Of a stretch of 64,000 bases of DNA, positions 54,078 through 64,000 are shown piece by piece (within the stretch, counting starts at the first letter, position 1; every line of letters begins with the position of its first letter). Origin of the DNA: Pleurostoma richardsiae (Eukaryota > Ascomycota > Sordariomycetes > Calosphaeriales > Pleurostomataceae); NCBI GenBank assembly GCA_030052745.1, contig JANBVO010000004.1, positions 310,001-374,000 of the forward strand, in the 5' to 3' direction. A model generated the notes under the pieces. It was not told where the DNA came from, made no database searches, and saw only the letters and a program-made list of their open reading frames with translations. The position numbers and the translations under genes are program-made.

Positions 54078-57000
54078 GTTTACAAGATGGTACTCGGTGG
54101 ATCTAGCAGGGCGGAGACGCAACGATTCAGGCGCAAGAGTCAGACTGAACATGTGGCACAAGATAGATGGGACAAGCGGCTGGCCAGTTACCGACGTTTC
54201 ACCCTTTTGCCTCGAGCGATGAGATGCCAACTTCACTGTCCATATGTGACACCGTGCCGAGTAGCCTGAGCTGCGGCATGTTCCACCGAGGGGATCAGCG
54301 AACTTACAGCGATAGGTTGTCGGACTGCCCTTCCGGACTGGAGGAGCTCAGAAGCGGATGAAGAGCCGGGCAGATCATCGAGTTTGGTTTGATCCGACGG
54401 CCAGTGCCTTCGCGTACAGGGGAGGACTTGCTGGTGCCTGGGCAGAAAGATCATTGTGCGATTCCTCGTTTTGTGAATCTCGTCCCATCCTCGGGTTATG
54501 AAAGAAGTTATGAAGGAGCGCCGTGAACAATAGGGTTATCCAGTCAAGAAGGGCGGAACACGCTCGCGGTGAGCTCCTCTTGCCATTCCGGATCCCTTCG
54601 ATTCCTTGCAGATTAGCTCCTGGAAAGAAACGAGCGGTAGAGAGCTAAGGTGGTTCAGACGGAATGCACTTGCATCCCATCTCGCGTGCCCTCAAGAGGC
54701 AACGAGGCCATCCCTAGACACCGCCAATGTTTGCTCGGTCTCTCCTTTTCCGGCCTCGTACAGCACCAGCCTTCCAACGCGCCCCGTCGCAACCGTTCCT
54801 GATGCCTCGGTGTCTCCCTTGCCACGCCGCCCCGGTGCGACTCTGGGGAAAAGCTCGCGGCTTTGGGTGTCACCGCCGCCGGTTGGCTCGCCACGAGCAT
54901 GCAGGCAGGCAGCTTCCGAGGGCTCCCCCGGGGTGGTCGTACACGGCACGTTCGACGGCAGACAGATAGCGAGGCGCCATTTGTAATGCCTAGGGTGAGC
55001 GGCATGCTGCACAGCAGTCTCACAAAGGAAAGGAGGAAGAGGGGATATCTGGTTCTATCATATTTGGGCGCTCGCTCCATGGTCCTGCTAGTACTTCTGG
55101 ACGCCGTTATGCATATCCACGCCCACAAGGCGCGTAGGAGACACCGCTTGCAGAACACGAATAGGGCCAGGCTACCGTCCTCCGCTCTCTTGCGCTGGCT
55201 TGACGCACAAAATCTCGATGAGGGAAGTCCCAGCCGACCGGCCAAGGAGAGGACCTCGGAAAGCACGCCGACATGTCGTCTAACACAGGAAGAGGGATAG
55301 TGTAGATGGGGGCCCCATCATATGCTGGCCCACCTGGCAGAAGCGTACGCGCCCAGTGATCGGGCGAATCTGATCCTGCACTATTTCTGTTACACATTGG
55401 CCATGCTGTGCTTGGGTTAGCTACGGAGGCGGCACGACTGACGATCCAGCCCCGTAGATATCACCCGCATTACAAATGTCCGACTTCAGACAGATGCAGC
55501 GTAAAAAACGGGGGAGGACCTCGATCGGCAATGCAGGGGAGCTCCGCTTTGGGCCTCGAGAGTCGAATGTGAGTCTTGGTCGAGACCGAGAAAGGTGCAT
55601 GGTGGAGGATATGACTAGTCAGGAACCGGCACGCATGGCAAGGAGACGTGTCTGGCCCGGGGTGGTGAACATTGTGGCTTGCCTTGCTGCAGTCATGGTG
55701 GAAACGAGGCGCTGAAGAGTCTAGATGTCGACACACTCCTGTCTCGACTGTAGAGAGCATCTGAACAACAGAGAGACATGAGCCTTTCCAAGCAGAGACA
55801 ACAGGGCTTGCTGGTAGATGAGCAACAGAGAGAAAACTATGGCACAAGAGTTTCCGCAGTGCCGCTCGTGAGACGGATTCGTGGTCATGATATGTGGCAT
55901 CCGCACTGCACGCTCAAGTAATGCAACGCTCTTGGACAAACCTTGCTGCCTCTCCTGCACACCTAGCTGACGACAGCGATGCGTTGGGCTTTCTGGCTGC
56001 AGCAGGAGTGGGTTCGGCCAAGCCGGCCTGTTCTAGACTCGTCGCGGTGCATGACAAGCCCGCCGGCGAGGTGGATCCTGTTCCATGCGTCGCCGGCCGT
56101 CGTTATGCCCGTCGCCAGTCCGGGCACCGTTCGGCCAACGGAACGACTTCCGGTAGTAGCCGGAAGAGGAGGCCCGGCCGCGGCGCCAGCCTGCACTCAT
56201 CGCAGCCTGATACGACGCGACCAAAGGGCACCAGTCACAGGTGGCCCTTACCGCTTCATCATGGGAAGTTTCAGCAGCTTGGCAGTCTGGAGAAGCATGG
56301 GACGACTCTCATATTTGCATTGAAGAGAATCGTGGTGAGGCTGAGGCTTAGCGCTGAACAGCCTTCTTGCACAGCCACCACGAATCACCGCGGTGTTGCG
56401 GTGAGAGCAAGCTCCGAACCGGCGGCGAGGCCTGGCCGGGGACCTATCACAAAAGGTGCAATGTAGGCGACAACTACGTTGGGCACGGCTGCAGGAAGTG
56501 ACTCGAGCAGTCGACGCCCGGAAAGAGAGGGCAACCCTGTCGATCGCATCTGCGAGACGGCGGGCCCGGTCGAGCCAGAGGCGATTACCCTCTCTCGTAG
56601 GAAGGCTCGCCACAGCAGAGCCTCACCAAAACCTAAACACACTTGTGGGCTCTCGTAAGGGGAAGGAGATCGGGGATATATCAGTCTCCTGTCATGCATG
56701 GGCCGACAAGAGCGGTGAGGATCTGTCGGCCACGCACACCTAGGGGGCCTGGCCAACGAGAGATCAACGTGGTGCAGGAATGGGCGATGGCCATCTGCGT
56801 AGAGACCTGGGTCTGCAGTAGCTCGACAAGACGCTGTGCGTCCCGGCGAATGGAACGTGTGCTTGGCTTGACAGTGACGATGGGTCACTTGATCCACACA
56901 GGCTGTTCTGCAGGACACCGGGGGATCCAACGAATTGGGTAAAGTTGTGAAAACGAGGCTGGTCGGGGGTGTCAGAGTTGTGTATCTCTCTTCCCGGCTT

Positions 57001-58129
57001 TTCCTTTCTGTCATTCATGCCGCTGGTGCATGAAGGGGTGTATGATAGAATGATAGAATTCGTCAACCTGTTGCTCCGCCCCCAAGGTGACTGAAACATT
57101 TTGTTGTCTTCTGGCTGCCTCTTGTTGGCGGACCAGTTCGCAAAGGACTTTTGCTACCCTGGAGACGGAGGAAATGCCAACTCACCTCTGTCCTGATAGG
57201 GCCGGAGCACCTTGTGCTGTGCTTGCTGCGTTCTCTTTAAAGTCCTGCTCAGCCGCAGCCCCGAGGTCTTCTTTCAACCGGTTACTGACCTCTTCGGACT
57301 CGTGCGATAGTCGACTACCTTTATTGTTCGCATCGTCAGTCATTACCTTTGAGTTCGAAGAGGTGCCTGGAACGTGGGATAAATCCCGTGTCTGCCTGCC
57401 AATCGGTCGTACCAACAGCTGCGCGGAGCCGAGCGGCCTGTCACTGCCCAGAACAACGGGTTGTCCGTCAGGATATCCCGGAAAGGAGTAGCTCGGCGTC
57501 TGCCTTAGTATGCGCGAGGGTCTCCCCACGGAGGAAAGGTGTGCTACCCCGCCCGCCCTCACCGAAGCCGGGCGCACTGCCTCACGGTTGCCTTGCCGCT
57601 CAAAGATTAACCAAGTCTCACCATCAAGCAGCTTGACACTGAAGGAAAAGAGGTGCTTTCACCCCTCACGAAGATTTCCACGACGCCTGAGTCGCACCAT
57701 CGCGTGTTGCCGTGTCTCGCGCCTCAAGCAAGACTTTCTTCAAGTCGGACGAGCCGCTTGCCACAACTGCCGGTTCAAACCGACTCTGGCTGCCGAGAAG
57801 ACTTTCGATCGTTGCGTAGAGCAACTTCCACTGCATCGTCTGCCAGGTTTTCTTTTGCGAGCACCCAGCGAGGTGCCGTCGCCCACCATCTGCCCGCCTC
57901 ACTCTAGTTTCCAGGAAGCTCTCTGTGAGCTTCACACCATCTTCTCAGCACGCCTCTTTCTTAGCCGCCTTGCGTATTAATACCCGTCGTTCGTCGTTGG
58001 ACCCCCAGGCTTTCTCTTGTTCCGCCCGTTGCCCGAACTGTTCGGTAGCTTGTGCAGTTCCAATCACAGGTGCCAATTGCAAGTCCACGCGCAACGCCCC
58101 ATAGCAAGTCGCACTTTCACGTTGCATCT

Positions 58130-60004
58130 ATGGCTAGTCAGGAGTTCTTCACTCTCAACCAGCCCCAGCAGGGTCGTGCTCCGGTTGGTGGCCGTCCACC
58201 ACCGGGCGGGATCCCTCCTCCTCCCCCGCAGCACTTCCCGCCGCATGGCGCTCACGGAGTTCCTCGGCCTCCACCGCCAGTCATCCACACGGTGCAGCCG
58301 CAGCAGAACATGGTGCCTCCACCAGCGCGGAACCTTGCTCCTCCACAAGTCACCCAGCGATCATTGGTTGATATCTCTGACATTCGCGAGGAGAGCCTCA
58401 CCGACGAGGATCTTCGAGAGCAACTGTCGGAATGGCATATCTGCCGTTTTGAAAAGATCCTGACAGAAGACGGTTATGATTCTGACGGCGAGCTGAGGTC
58501 AGCCACCTGGGAGAGGTGCAAAAGGACGTTCGTGCCGACGGCCAACAGAAAGGCCGCTCGACAAGTTCAGAACCTCAACAACGAGACACAGCCCGTTGCC
58601 GAGAAGAAGAGGTCGCTGATCCCTGCTCAGCAGCGGCAAATAGAGAAAACTCTCCAGGAGCTCTCTGCAGCGGATCCTGACCGCCGCTTCCACATTGTCC
58701 TCGCCCAGATTGACCATCAACTGAAGCCGATACCAGATGATGATAGAGACTCCAGGAGATATAAGTCGAAGGATAAGAAGAAGAAGAAGCTGCTTCAGCG
58801 GATCTCCATCACTGCGTTCTATAAGCGATGCCCCCGCGAGGATGTGAACCCAAGGCAGCTCCTCAGGCAGCTGCAGCTGGAGAAACAGCAGCAACAGCAG
58901 CAGGAGCTCGACAGGCAACGGGCAGAGCAGCAATGGCGCGCTCAACAAGCAGCCCAACAAGCCCACATGCAACAGCAAGCCCAGGCCATGCCACCCCGAG
59001 CAATTGGCCAGAACCAACCGCCAAGAGGCTTGCCTGTCCACGGCGCTGGAGGAGCCAACGTCCGAGCCGTGCACGGTAGGCGTGAGCAGCATTACCATGA
59101 CAGTCGTTCCGGAAGCTCCGATGACTCGTACTTCTCGGACGACGAATCCGCTTCGGACATAGAGACAGAGATTACCGAGCCCTCCTCGCGCTCGTCGAGA
59201 GATGGACGTCGTGTCCGTCACAAGAAGAGCCAGAAATACATCCAGGCGGGACCGAAACACTTCGGCATCAAGCTGCCGACTCGTCAACACAGCATGCGTG
59301 AGGAGGAGGATGGCGTATACACCTTCAGCAATGGGGCTCGCGTACCAATAGCGCCGCCGCCGCCGCCAAGAATTGCTGCTCCACCGGCTCGAGACGCTCT
59401 GGAAGAGATTAGAAGCAGCGCCTATGAGCAGGGTAGAGCAGACCAGGAAGCGGAGATCCGGAGAGAAGTGCAGAAACAGGAGGAACGCCGGCAACTTGTT
59501 GAGGACCTCGTGCTCGCGAGGAACAGGCCGGATGAGAGGGATAGATCGTACGAGAGGGACAGGCCGTATGAGCGAGACAGGTCGTACGAGAGGGACCGGT
59601 CATACGAGCCGCGCACGGCCCCAATGCCTCGGATACTGCAAAGACGACGTAGTATGCGCCATGTCGCACCGAGCGAGGTCGACTGGCAGCGAGATGAAGA
59701 AGAACTGGTGCGGATGGATCGCCTTAGGCTAGACGACCGGCGACGCCTCGATGCTGATGTCATTCGCGCCGACGCTCGTCGGGCGGCCTTGCGCAGGCGT
59801 GAGGAAGACGCCCTGATCGCCCTAGAAGAGGAACGGGTTAAGGAACTGGAGAGGGAGACGCTGCTTCGCGCTCATGAGCACATGCGGCGAACTGAATCTC
59901 TGTCTAGCGATACCTCGTACTCGGATCCGAATCCATTCGCTCCGAGGCCGCAGTACAGTCCAGTCAGCCCGCAGTATCACCCGCGAGAGCGGTACTATTG
60001 CTGA
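58130..60004 (+). CDS. disordered coiled-coil protein with YERDR repeats
   Basis: A single exon codes for 624 residues from the ATG at 58130; the frame is open further upstream but the sequence there is leader-like. Residues 1-65 are Pro/Gly-rich. An ordered region (about 80-230) reads SLTDEDLREQLSEWHICRFEKIL, ending with KKKKLLQRISITAFYKRCP; this looks like a conserved fungal domain I cannot name. A Gln-rich coiled coil (LQLEKQQQQQQELDRQRAEQ), an acidic Ser-rich segment, PPPPPPR and a second long charged helix follow. At about residues 485-510, five tandem units of the form (S/P)YERDR occur. The last part, EEELVRMDRLRLDD through RETLLRAHEHMRRTES, is again coiled coil. Probably a scaffold or RNA-associated protein; function not known. 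Confidence 0.75.
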   Translation: MASQEFFTLNQPQQGRAPVGGRPPPGGIPPPPPQHFPPHGAHGVPRPPPPVIHTVQPQQNMVPPPARNLAPPQVTQRSLVDISDIREESLTDEDLREQLSEWHICRFEKILTEDGYDSDGELRSATWERCKRTFVPTANRKAARQVQNLNNETQPVAEKKRSLIPAQQRQIEKTLQELSAADPDRRFHIVLAQIDHQLKPIPDDDRDSRRYKSKDKKKKKLLQRISITAFYKRCPREDVNPRQLLRQLQLEKQQQQQQELDRQRAEQQWRAQQAAQQAHMQQQAQAMPPRAIGQNQPPRGLPVHGAGGANVRAVHGRREQHYHDSRSGSSDDSYFSDDESASDIETEITEPSSRSSRDGRRVRHKKSQKYIQAGPKHFGIKLPTRQHSMREEEDGVYTFSNGARVPIAPPPPPRIAAPPARDALEEIRSSAYEQGRADQEAEIRREVQKQEERRQLVEDLVLARNRPDERDRSYERDRPYERDRSYERDRSYEPRTAPMPRILQRRRSMRHVAPSEVDWQRDEEELVRMDRLRLDDRRRLDADVIRADARRAALRRREEDALIALEEERVKELERETLLRAHEHMRRTESLSSDTSYSDPNPFAPRPQYSPVSPQYHPRERYYC

Positions 60005-60753
60005 GATCGCTTCTCAATCGTTCATATGTTGTTTCACTCTTGTACACATAGAAGTTTGTATCTGGGTTTGTGTTGGCGTTAGCGAGCCGGGCTCGGCGAG
60101 AAGGCGGATGACATACCCAGGGTGCCAGATTGGAAGCATGGCGGTTGCCCCAAAAATAGTGATAATGCTTCAGATTGTTTCGTGAGAGGAGCCTAATGAC
60201 TCTATTTAACTTACCATTGTTCACGATGTGGAAAAGGGCCTCGCTAAGTCAGTAGCTACAAGCATTTCCTCCATCCCCATTAGTGTCCAGTCTGTGCAGA
60301 AAGACGTGACGATGTTGATCATGACTGTTGCCGACCCCAGGGAAGGGTGCCCATTACATGTGGGATCTCATCTGTGGAGACACCATGGCTCGGATCATCA
60401 TCCAATATATAATATATGGACTGAACACGGTTGGGCGGAAGCCTCCGATTCCGCCCTCATAGCCGACCGAAGCGATGGCCAAACAACAGCACATTTGTAG
60501 ATTCGTCACTGGCACTTCCGCCCAATAGTGCAGGCCAGTTTGCTGTTTGGCGTGCCTTGTGCAGTGCATTGCATCGTGCTGCGGACCGCGGGGAAGGCGA
60601 GTCGTGGACAAACGTTGGCCAATGCCTCGGATTGATCGTGTTTCATTGGACTGAGAGGCCTCAGATGCGACCAACCAACAGGCCATGGTTGCCATCGACT
60701 CGAAAAGCGTTCAAAGAGGTGTGCATTGTGAGCTCGATTAAGCGTGGTCTCGG
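60005..60753. other. intergenic region
   Basis: Holds the 3' end of the YERDR-repeat gene. A TATATAATATAT A/T patch lies near 60403-60416. No gene supported. Confidence 0.5.
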
Positions 60754-61157
60754 CTAGTTGTGAACGACGTAGTAAGTAGTGCCTTCCGCGGTGCAGACTG
60801 GTGTGCAGGCTGTTGCCGCAGTGCAGGGTATCCAGACCGTCTCTCGAGACTGGATCTCAGTCTTGGTAAGACGCGTTGATCTCCCCAAGCGATCTTCAGG
60901 CGAAGGGATCCACGGTGACTGCTCGGAGAGTTGCCGAAACCCTTTGAAACAAATATTTTTGCATGGACTCTTCTGCACGTTTCGGTGCTGTGTAATCGAG
61001 GCCGATGTCAGGTGAAGAGACGTCACTTCGTCGTCCTCACGGCCGGCATCCCCACCACGAGCTCCGACGTCCTCCCGGACCCGTTCGCCCAGCCGAATTC
61101 TGGCGAGCAATTGGCTGCAGGGATGCCGAGCCGAGCTATTCCCACAACTTCCGGCAT
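60754..61157 (-). CDS. possible small uncharacterised protein, 2 exons
   Basis: Two frames on the minus strand join through a canonical 53-nt intron (donor gtgagg, branch-like CCTGAC, acceptor attacacag) in correct phase to give about 116 residues. Exon 1 codes for MPEVVGIARLGIPAANCSPE, then FGWANGSGRTSELVVGMPA. Exon 2 begins HRNVQKSPCKNICFKGF and ends ETVWIPCTAATACTPVCTAE GTTYYVVHN. Both exons are rich in C and G at third positions near their outer ends, less so in the middle. There are seven cysteines but no signal peptide, so either a further upstream exon is missing or the protein is cytosolic. It would diverge from triosephosphate isomerase, with under 190 bases between the two starts. 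No family recognised. Confidence 0.35.
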
Positions 61158-61343
61158 TTGAGCGTGATGTAAGAGTACGGAATAATAGTTAAGAAAGGTA
61201 CAGACAGCTTTGTCCACCACAACAGAAGAAATCTCTCAACAAGCCTTTCAACCTACCACTCCCAATATTCTGGAACTCTACGTGAGAATATCGATTACTA
61301 CAAACCTAAGATCAACAAGGGATACCAATTTCGACTGCCCACC

Positions 61344-62376
61344 ATGGCTCGCAAGTTCTTTGTCGGCGGAAACTTCAAGATGTGAGTTCCATCGACCCCG
61401 CCAAAGCCCAAGCAAAACCCCGCGCGCCCGCGCGCGCGATGGATGTGAAGCTCTTGCACCAAGACCGTGATCTGACATGCCGCCCTAAATGTAGGAACGG
61501 GACGATCTCGACCATTAAGGAGATCATCGAGAACCTGAACAAGGCCGATCTCGACCCTAATGTCGGTACGTTACCACCACTAGTGATCCTTGGGAAGGAG
61601 CCGTGCCTGGTTGGAAAGGACCCCGCGGTCGTACGGATATGCTAACCACAATGCACTCTCGCAGAGGTCGTCGTCGCCCCGCCGTTCCTGTACCTTCTCC
61701 TCGTCCGCGAGCACTTGAAGCCCTCGATCGAGGTCGCGGCCCAGAACGTCTTCGACAAGCCCAACGGTGCCTTCACCGGTGAGATCTCGGTGCATCAGCT
61801 TGAGGATAGCAACATCACCTGGACAATCCTGGGCCACTCCGAGCGGCGAACCATCCTCGGCGAGAGCGACGAGTTCGTTGCCAAGAAGACCAAGTTCGCG
61901 ACCGACCGCCAGCTCGGCGTCATCTGGTGCTGCGGCGAGTCCCTCGAGGACCGCGAGGCCGGCAAGACCCTCGATGTCATCAAGCACCAGCTTGAGGAGC
62001 TTCACAAGATCGTCGGCAACGACTGGTCCCAGATCGTCGTCGCCTACGAACCTATCTGGGCCATCGGCACCGGCAAGGTCGCCTCCACCGCGCAGGCGCA
62101 GGAGGTTCACGCCGCTATCCGCCAGTGGCTCAAGGAGAATGTCAGCGAGAAGGTCGCCGAGGAGACCCGCATCATCTACGGCGGCAGCGTCAGCGAGAAG
62201 AATTGCAAGGAGCTCTCTAAGGAGAAGGACATTGACGGTTTCCTGGTCGGCGGTGCCAGCTTGAAGCCGACTTGTAAGCACTTCCCCACTCCCGCACGCC
62301 GTGGTAACTACCAGCGTCGCCAGAAGCTAACTATCCTTGACCAGTCGTCGACATCATCAACTGCAAGAGGGACTAA
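61344..62376 (+). CDS. tpi1: triosephosphate isomerase
   Basis: Four exons (61344-61381, 61495-61565, 61665-62273, 62345-62376) give 249 residues, the normal length. TPI interconverts dihydroxyacetone phosphate and glyceraldehyde-3-phosphate in cytosolic glycolysis. Catalytic residues are all present: Lys12 in GGNFKMNG, the His in ILGHSERR, and the Glu in VVAYEPIWAIGTG, which is the family signature. The phosphate-gripping parts IIYGGSVSEKN and GFLVGGASLKP are intact. The first exon is 38 nt, and the last brings FVDIINCKRD and the stop. The first intron (61382-61494, 113 nt) contains a GCGCGC tract. The start lies in an ideal context (cccaccATGGC) after a purine/pyrimidine-mixed leader; codon use is strongly biased, as expected of a highly expressed gene. 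Confidence 0.98.
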
Positions 62377-62714
62377 ATGTGATCCCCTAGAAGCAGCAAA
62401 ATGGAAGGTCGGAAACGGTGCGGGTTGCACGGAAAAGCAATTGGTCCTCAACCACAGAGAAAAATTGTCTCATAATACCCCTTTAAGGAGAGAATTGACC
62501 GATCTCACCTCTTCCTCAAGCCAGGGAGAACAAGATCTTTGCTGCTATTTCATAATGTTTCGTCGTAGACGTGCTATACAACCACTCCTCCTTGTTGGTA
62601 TTTGTACACAAGACAAGCTTGCTGTCGTTGAGATGTCGGACAGCCAGCCGATGACCACCCGAAACGCCCAAGCTCTCAATGCATATAATGTACAGGACTC
62701 TCCAGCATGATTTC
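62377..62714. other. 3' region between convergent genes
   Basis: About 340 bases between the triosephosphate isomerase stop and the mL43 stop. No other feature seen. Confidence 0.5.
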
Positions 62715-63256
62715 TTAGACCGACATGCCGTTGCCGTGGTATGGCGACCAGACGCCTCTGACACTCGGGTTGATGCTCGTGACAGGCTTGGAGAGCTTCT
62801 TGTTCTTCTCGCCGCTCGAGTCCCGTAGCAGCTCGGCCTTTTTCAGGACTTGCAGGGGCTCCATGTTCCGCACGCAGATTGAGCGCTCGCGACCATTGAT
62901 GTAGTGGCCTATTATGACGGGGTGCTTCGACGGTCTGGGGGAGACGGTGAACTCGATCTGGGGGTGCTTGGCGGCGAACTCGGGCAGGAGGGACTTGATG
63001 AAGCCGCTAGAAAGTCGCATGTGGTAAGCAAATATCCCCTCTGAGAAGGCGAGGCGCTTTCAGGGAATCCTTACTTCATGCCCTTGGAACTGCCTGCCCA
63101 GTCACAGTAGTGGAAGTCCAATTTCTTGCACTGCAGGATGAAGGCGCCAAGGCCGTTCTGCGGAGCTGTTAGTACCTGTGCGTGCTGGGAAAAGGATCTA
63201 TAGCAATGTGTGCATACCCGGCCGACGGAGATCTTCTCTATCGCCTTTATTGTCAT
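62715..63256 (-). CDS. mrpl51: mitochondrial large-subunit ribosomal protein mL43 (MrpL51)
   Basis: Three exons (63256-63218, 63157-63075, 63006-62715) give 137 residues, close to the yeast protein. mL43 is a thioredoxin-fold protein of the mitochondrial 54S subunit. The family pattern is clear: GLGAFILQCKKLDFHYCDWAGSSKGM, then FIKSLLPEFAAKHPQIEFTV, HPVIIGHYINGRERSICVRN and the helix MEPLQVLKKAELLRDSSG, with the fungal end RGVWSPYHG. The start is MTIKAIEKISVGR. The first intron (63158-63217) is 60 nt without an in-frame stop, so unspliced RNA would add 20 residues rather than end translation. The gene is divergent from U1-70K, 316 bases apart. Confidence 0.93.
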
Positions 63257-63572
63257 TGTTGTCTGTTTCTGGACCAGAAATGGTTCATGGCCTGACACTT
63301 CCCGCTCTCCCGTAGTTACAACTTATCGCTACGTTCCGGCTGAAGCCTCAAAATTTCCAGCGACATTTCCGCTCACGTGACTGAGCACGCTTGCTGTGTA
63401 GCCCGTGCGCGCCGCAATCTCCGTCCAGCCTGTCGCGCGATTGCTTCGCATCACCTTCTGCCTTGAAGCCTTGTCTCTTCCCAAACAGTCTTCATCAATA
63501 ACACCTCGCCAACGCTAGATTTTCCCTCGGTCTAGCTGCCCTGTCGCAGCGTGAGGTTCTACACACGACAGG
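63257..63572. promoter_or_regulatory. bidirectional promoter of mL43 and U1-70K
   Basis: Only 316 bases separate the two divergent starts, so both transcripts must begin here. The side near U1-70K is pyrimidine-rich (TCTAGCTGCCCTGTC). No TATA box is clear, which fits housekeeping genes. Confidence 0.55.
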
Positions 63573-64000
63573 ATGACGGACAAGCTTCCTCCCAATCTCC
63601 TGGCGCTCTTTGCGCCGCGTCCTCCGTTGAGATGGGTGCCTCCCTGTGATTTTCCGCCTGAGCAGCGCAAAACTGCTCCCGTTGGCGGCGTCGCGGATTA
63701 CCTACCGGCAATGACCGCCTACAAAGATGCCGACAATTACGTGCCTACGGAGAGCTGGCTGGAGAGGCGCGATCGGAAAAAGCGGGAGCATGAGGCCAAA
63801 ATCAAGGAGGTCCTGACCGATGGCCCGAAGCAATGTAAGTGTCCGAGACATGGCGATTGCCTCTCCCTGCATTAGCCCTTGCTGACGACCGTCGCGGGCA
63901 GACAATCCTAACGAAGACCCCAATATCCGAGGTGATGCTTTCAAGACCTTGGTGGTCGCCCGGTTGAGCTACGATGCGACAGAGGAGGACCTTGAGAAGG
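63573..64000 (+). CDS. snp1: U1 snRNP 70 kDa protein, N-terminal part (cut by window end)
   Basis: Exon 1 (63573-63834) and the start of exon 2 (63902 onward) are present; the gene continues beyond the window. U1-70K binds stem-loop I of U1 snRNA and recruits other factors at 5' splice sites. The N-terminal U1-70K domain reads LPPNLLALFAPRPPLRWVPP, followed by PPEQRKTAPVGGVADYLPAM and the helix PTESWLERRDRKKREHEAKIKEVL. After the intron (63835-63901, donor gtaagt) the sequence YNPNEDPNIRGDAFKTLVVARLSYDATEEDLEK is the start of the RRM, with its RNP2-like strand TLVVARL. Identity is firm even though only about 120 residues are seen. Confidence 0.95.

Larger units (their letters stand above)
53395..58129. 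other. 4.7 kb region almost without genes
   Basis: The largest gene-poor stretch. One exon-like frame at 53691-53891 on the minus strand and a GCGAGG repeat at 54044-54077 are listed separately. Base composition is close to that of the surroundings, and open frames (for example near 54650-55300 and 55900-56600) occur in all phases without protein character. The last 500 bases are probably promoter and leader of the gene at 58130. Confidence 0.4.

Noticed and set aside
1-64000. CRISPR arrays, prophage and bacterial operons
   Set aside because: Spliceosomal introns and eukaryotic families throughout show fungal nuclear DNA; no regularly spaced repeats were seen.

Overview
This window is nuclear DNA of a filamentous ascomycete (Pezizomycotina, most likely Sordariomycetes). 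The evidence is short spliceosomal introns of about 48-110 nt with GT..AG ends, G/C-rich third codon positions, pyrimidine-rich leaders, and typical fungal families: a C6 zinc-cluster regulator, an RTA1 membrane protein, a STAND-type N-terminal domain, a SLIP-GC-like GTPase and a GH5 exo-glucanase. Gene spacing is loose, with several gene-free stretches of 1-4.7 kb. I read 21 protein-coding genes with good support, two weaker coding candidates and one tRNA-like element. Exon joins were worked out by hand from splice signals and reading phase; every model given as exons stays in frame to its stop.

Layout. 0-9 kb: a minus-strand STAND N-terminal/ankyrin protein, a tRNA-like element, a secreted type-B carboxylesterase and a single-pass membrane protein with an RS-rich tail. 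10-14 kb: a seven-exon SLIP-GC-like GTPase. 16-18 kb: a large disordered protein. 19-29 kb: a run of conserved genes, namely the Pho85 cyclin-dependent kinase, the SAGA subunit Sgf73, a peroxisomal-type adenine nucleotide carrier, a NOSIP-type E3 ligase and tafazzin. 29-34 kb: a zinc-cluster transcription factor and an RTA1 protein, both on the minus strand. 36-48 kb: a G3BP/Bre5-like NTF2-RRM protein, a PH-domain protein, the kinetochore protein Nnf1 and a cytochrome b561-type membrane protein with a long RS tail. 49-53 kb: a secreted GH5 glucanase and a small secreted protein. 53.4-58.1 kb is almost gene-free. 58-64 kb: a coiled-coil protein with YERDR repeats, triosephosphate isomerase, mitochondrial ribosomal protein mL43 and the start of U1-70K, which runs off the window end.

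The genes do not form one pathway or a biosynthetic cluster. They are mainly housekeeping functions (glycolysis, phosphate/cell-cycle signalling, SAGA, splicing, mitochondrial translation, cardiolipin remodelling, kinetochore) mixed with lineage-specific surface or secreted proteins. The less usual items are the SLIP-GC-like GTPase, the solitary STAND N-terminal/ankyrin protein, two membrane proteins with arginine-serine tails, several very short coding exons (10, 16 and 19 nt), three introns whose retention would not break the frame, and a possible small uncharacterised gene sharing a promoter with triosephosphate isomerase. I did not see a clearly new multi-gene system.
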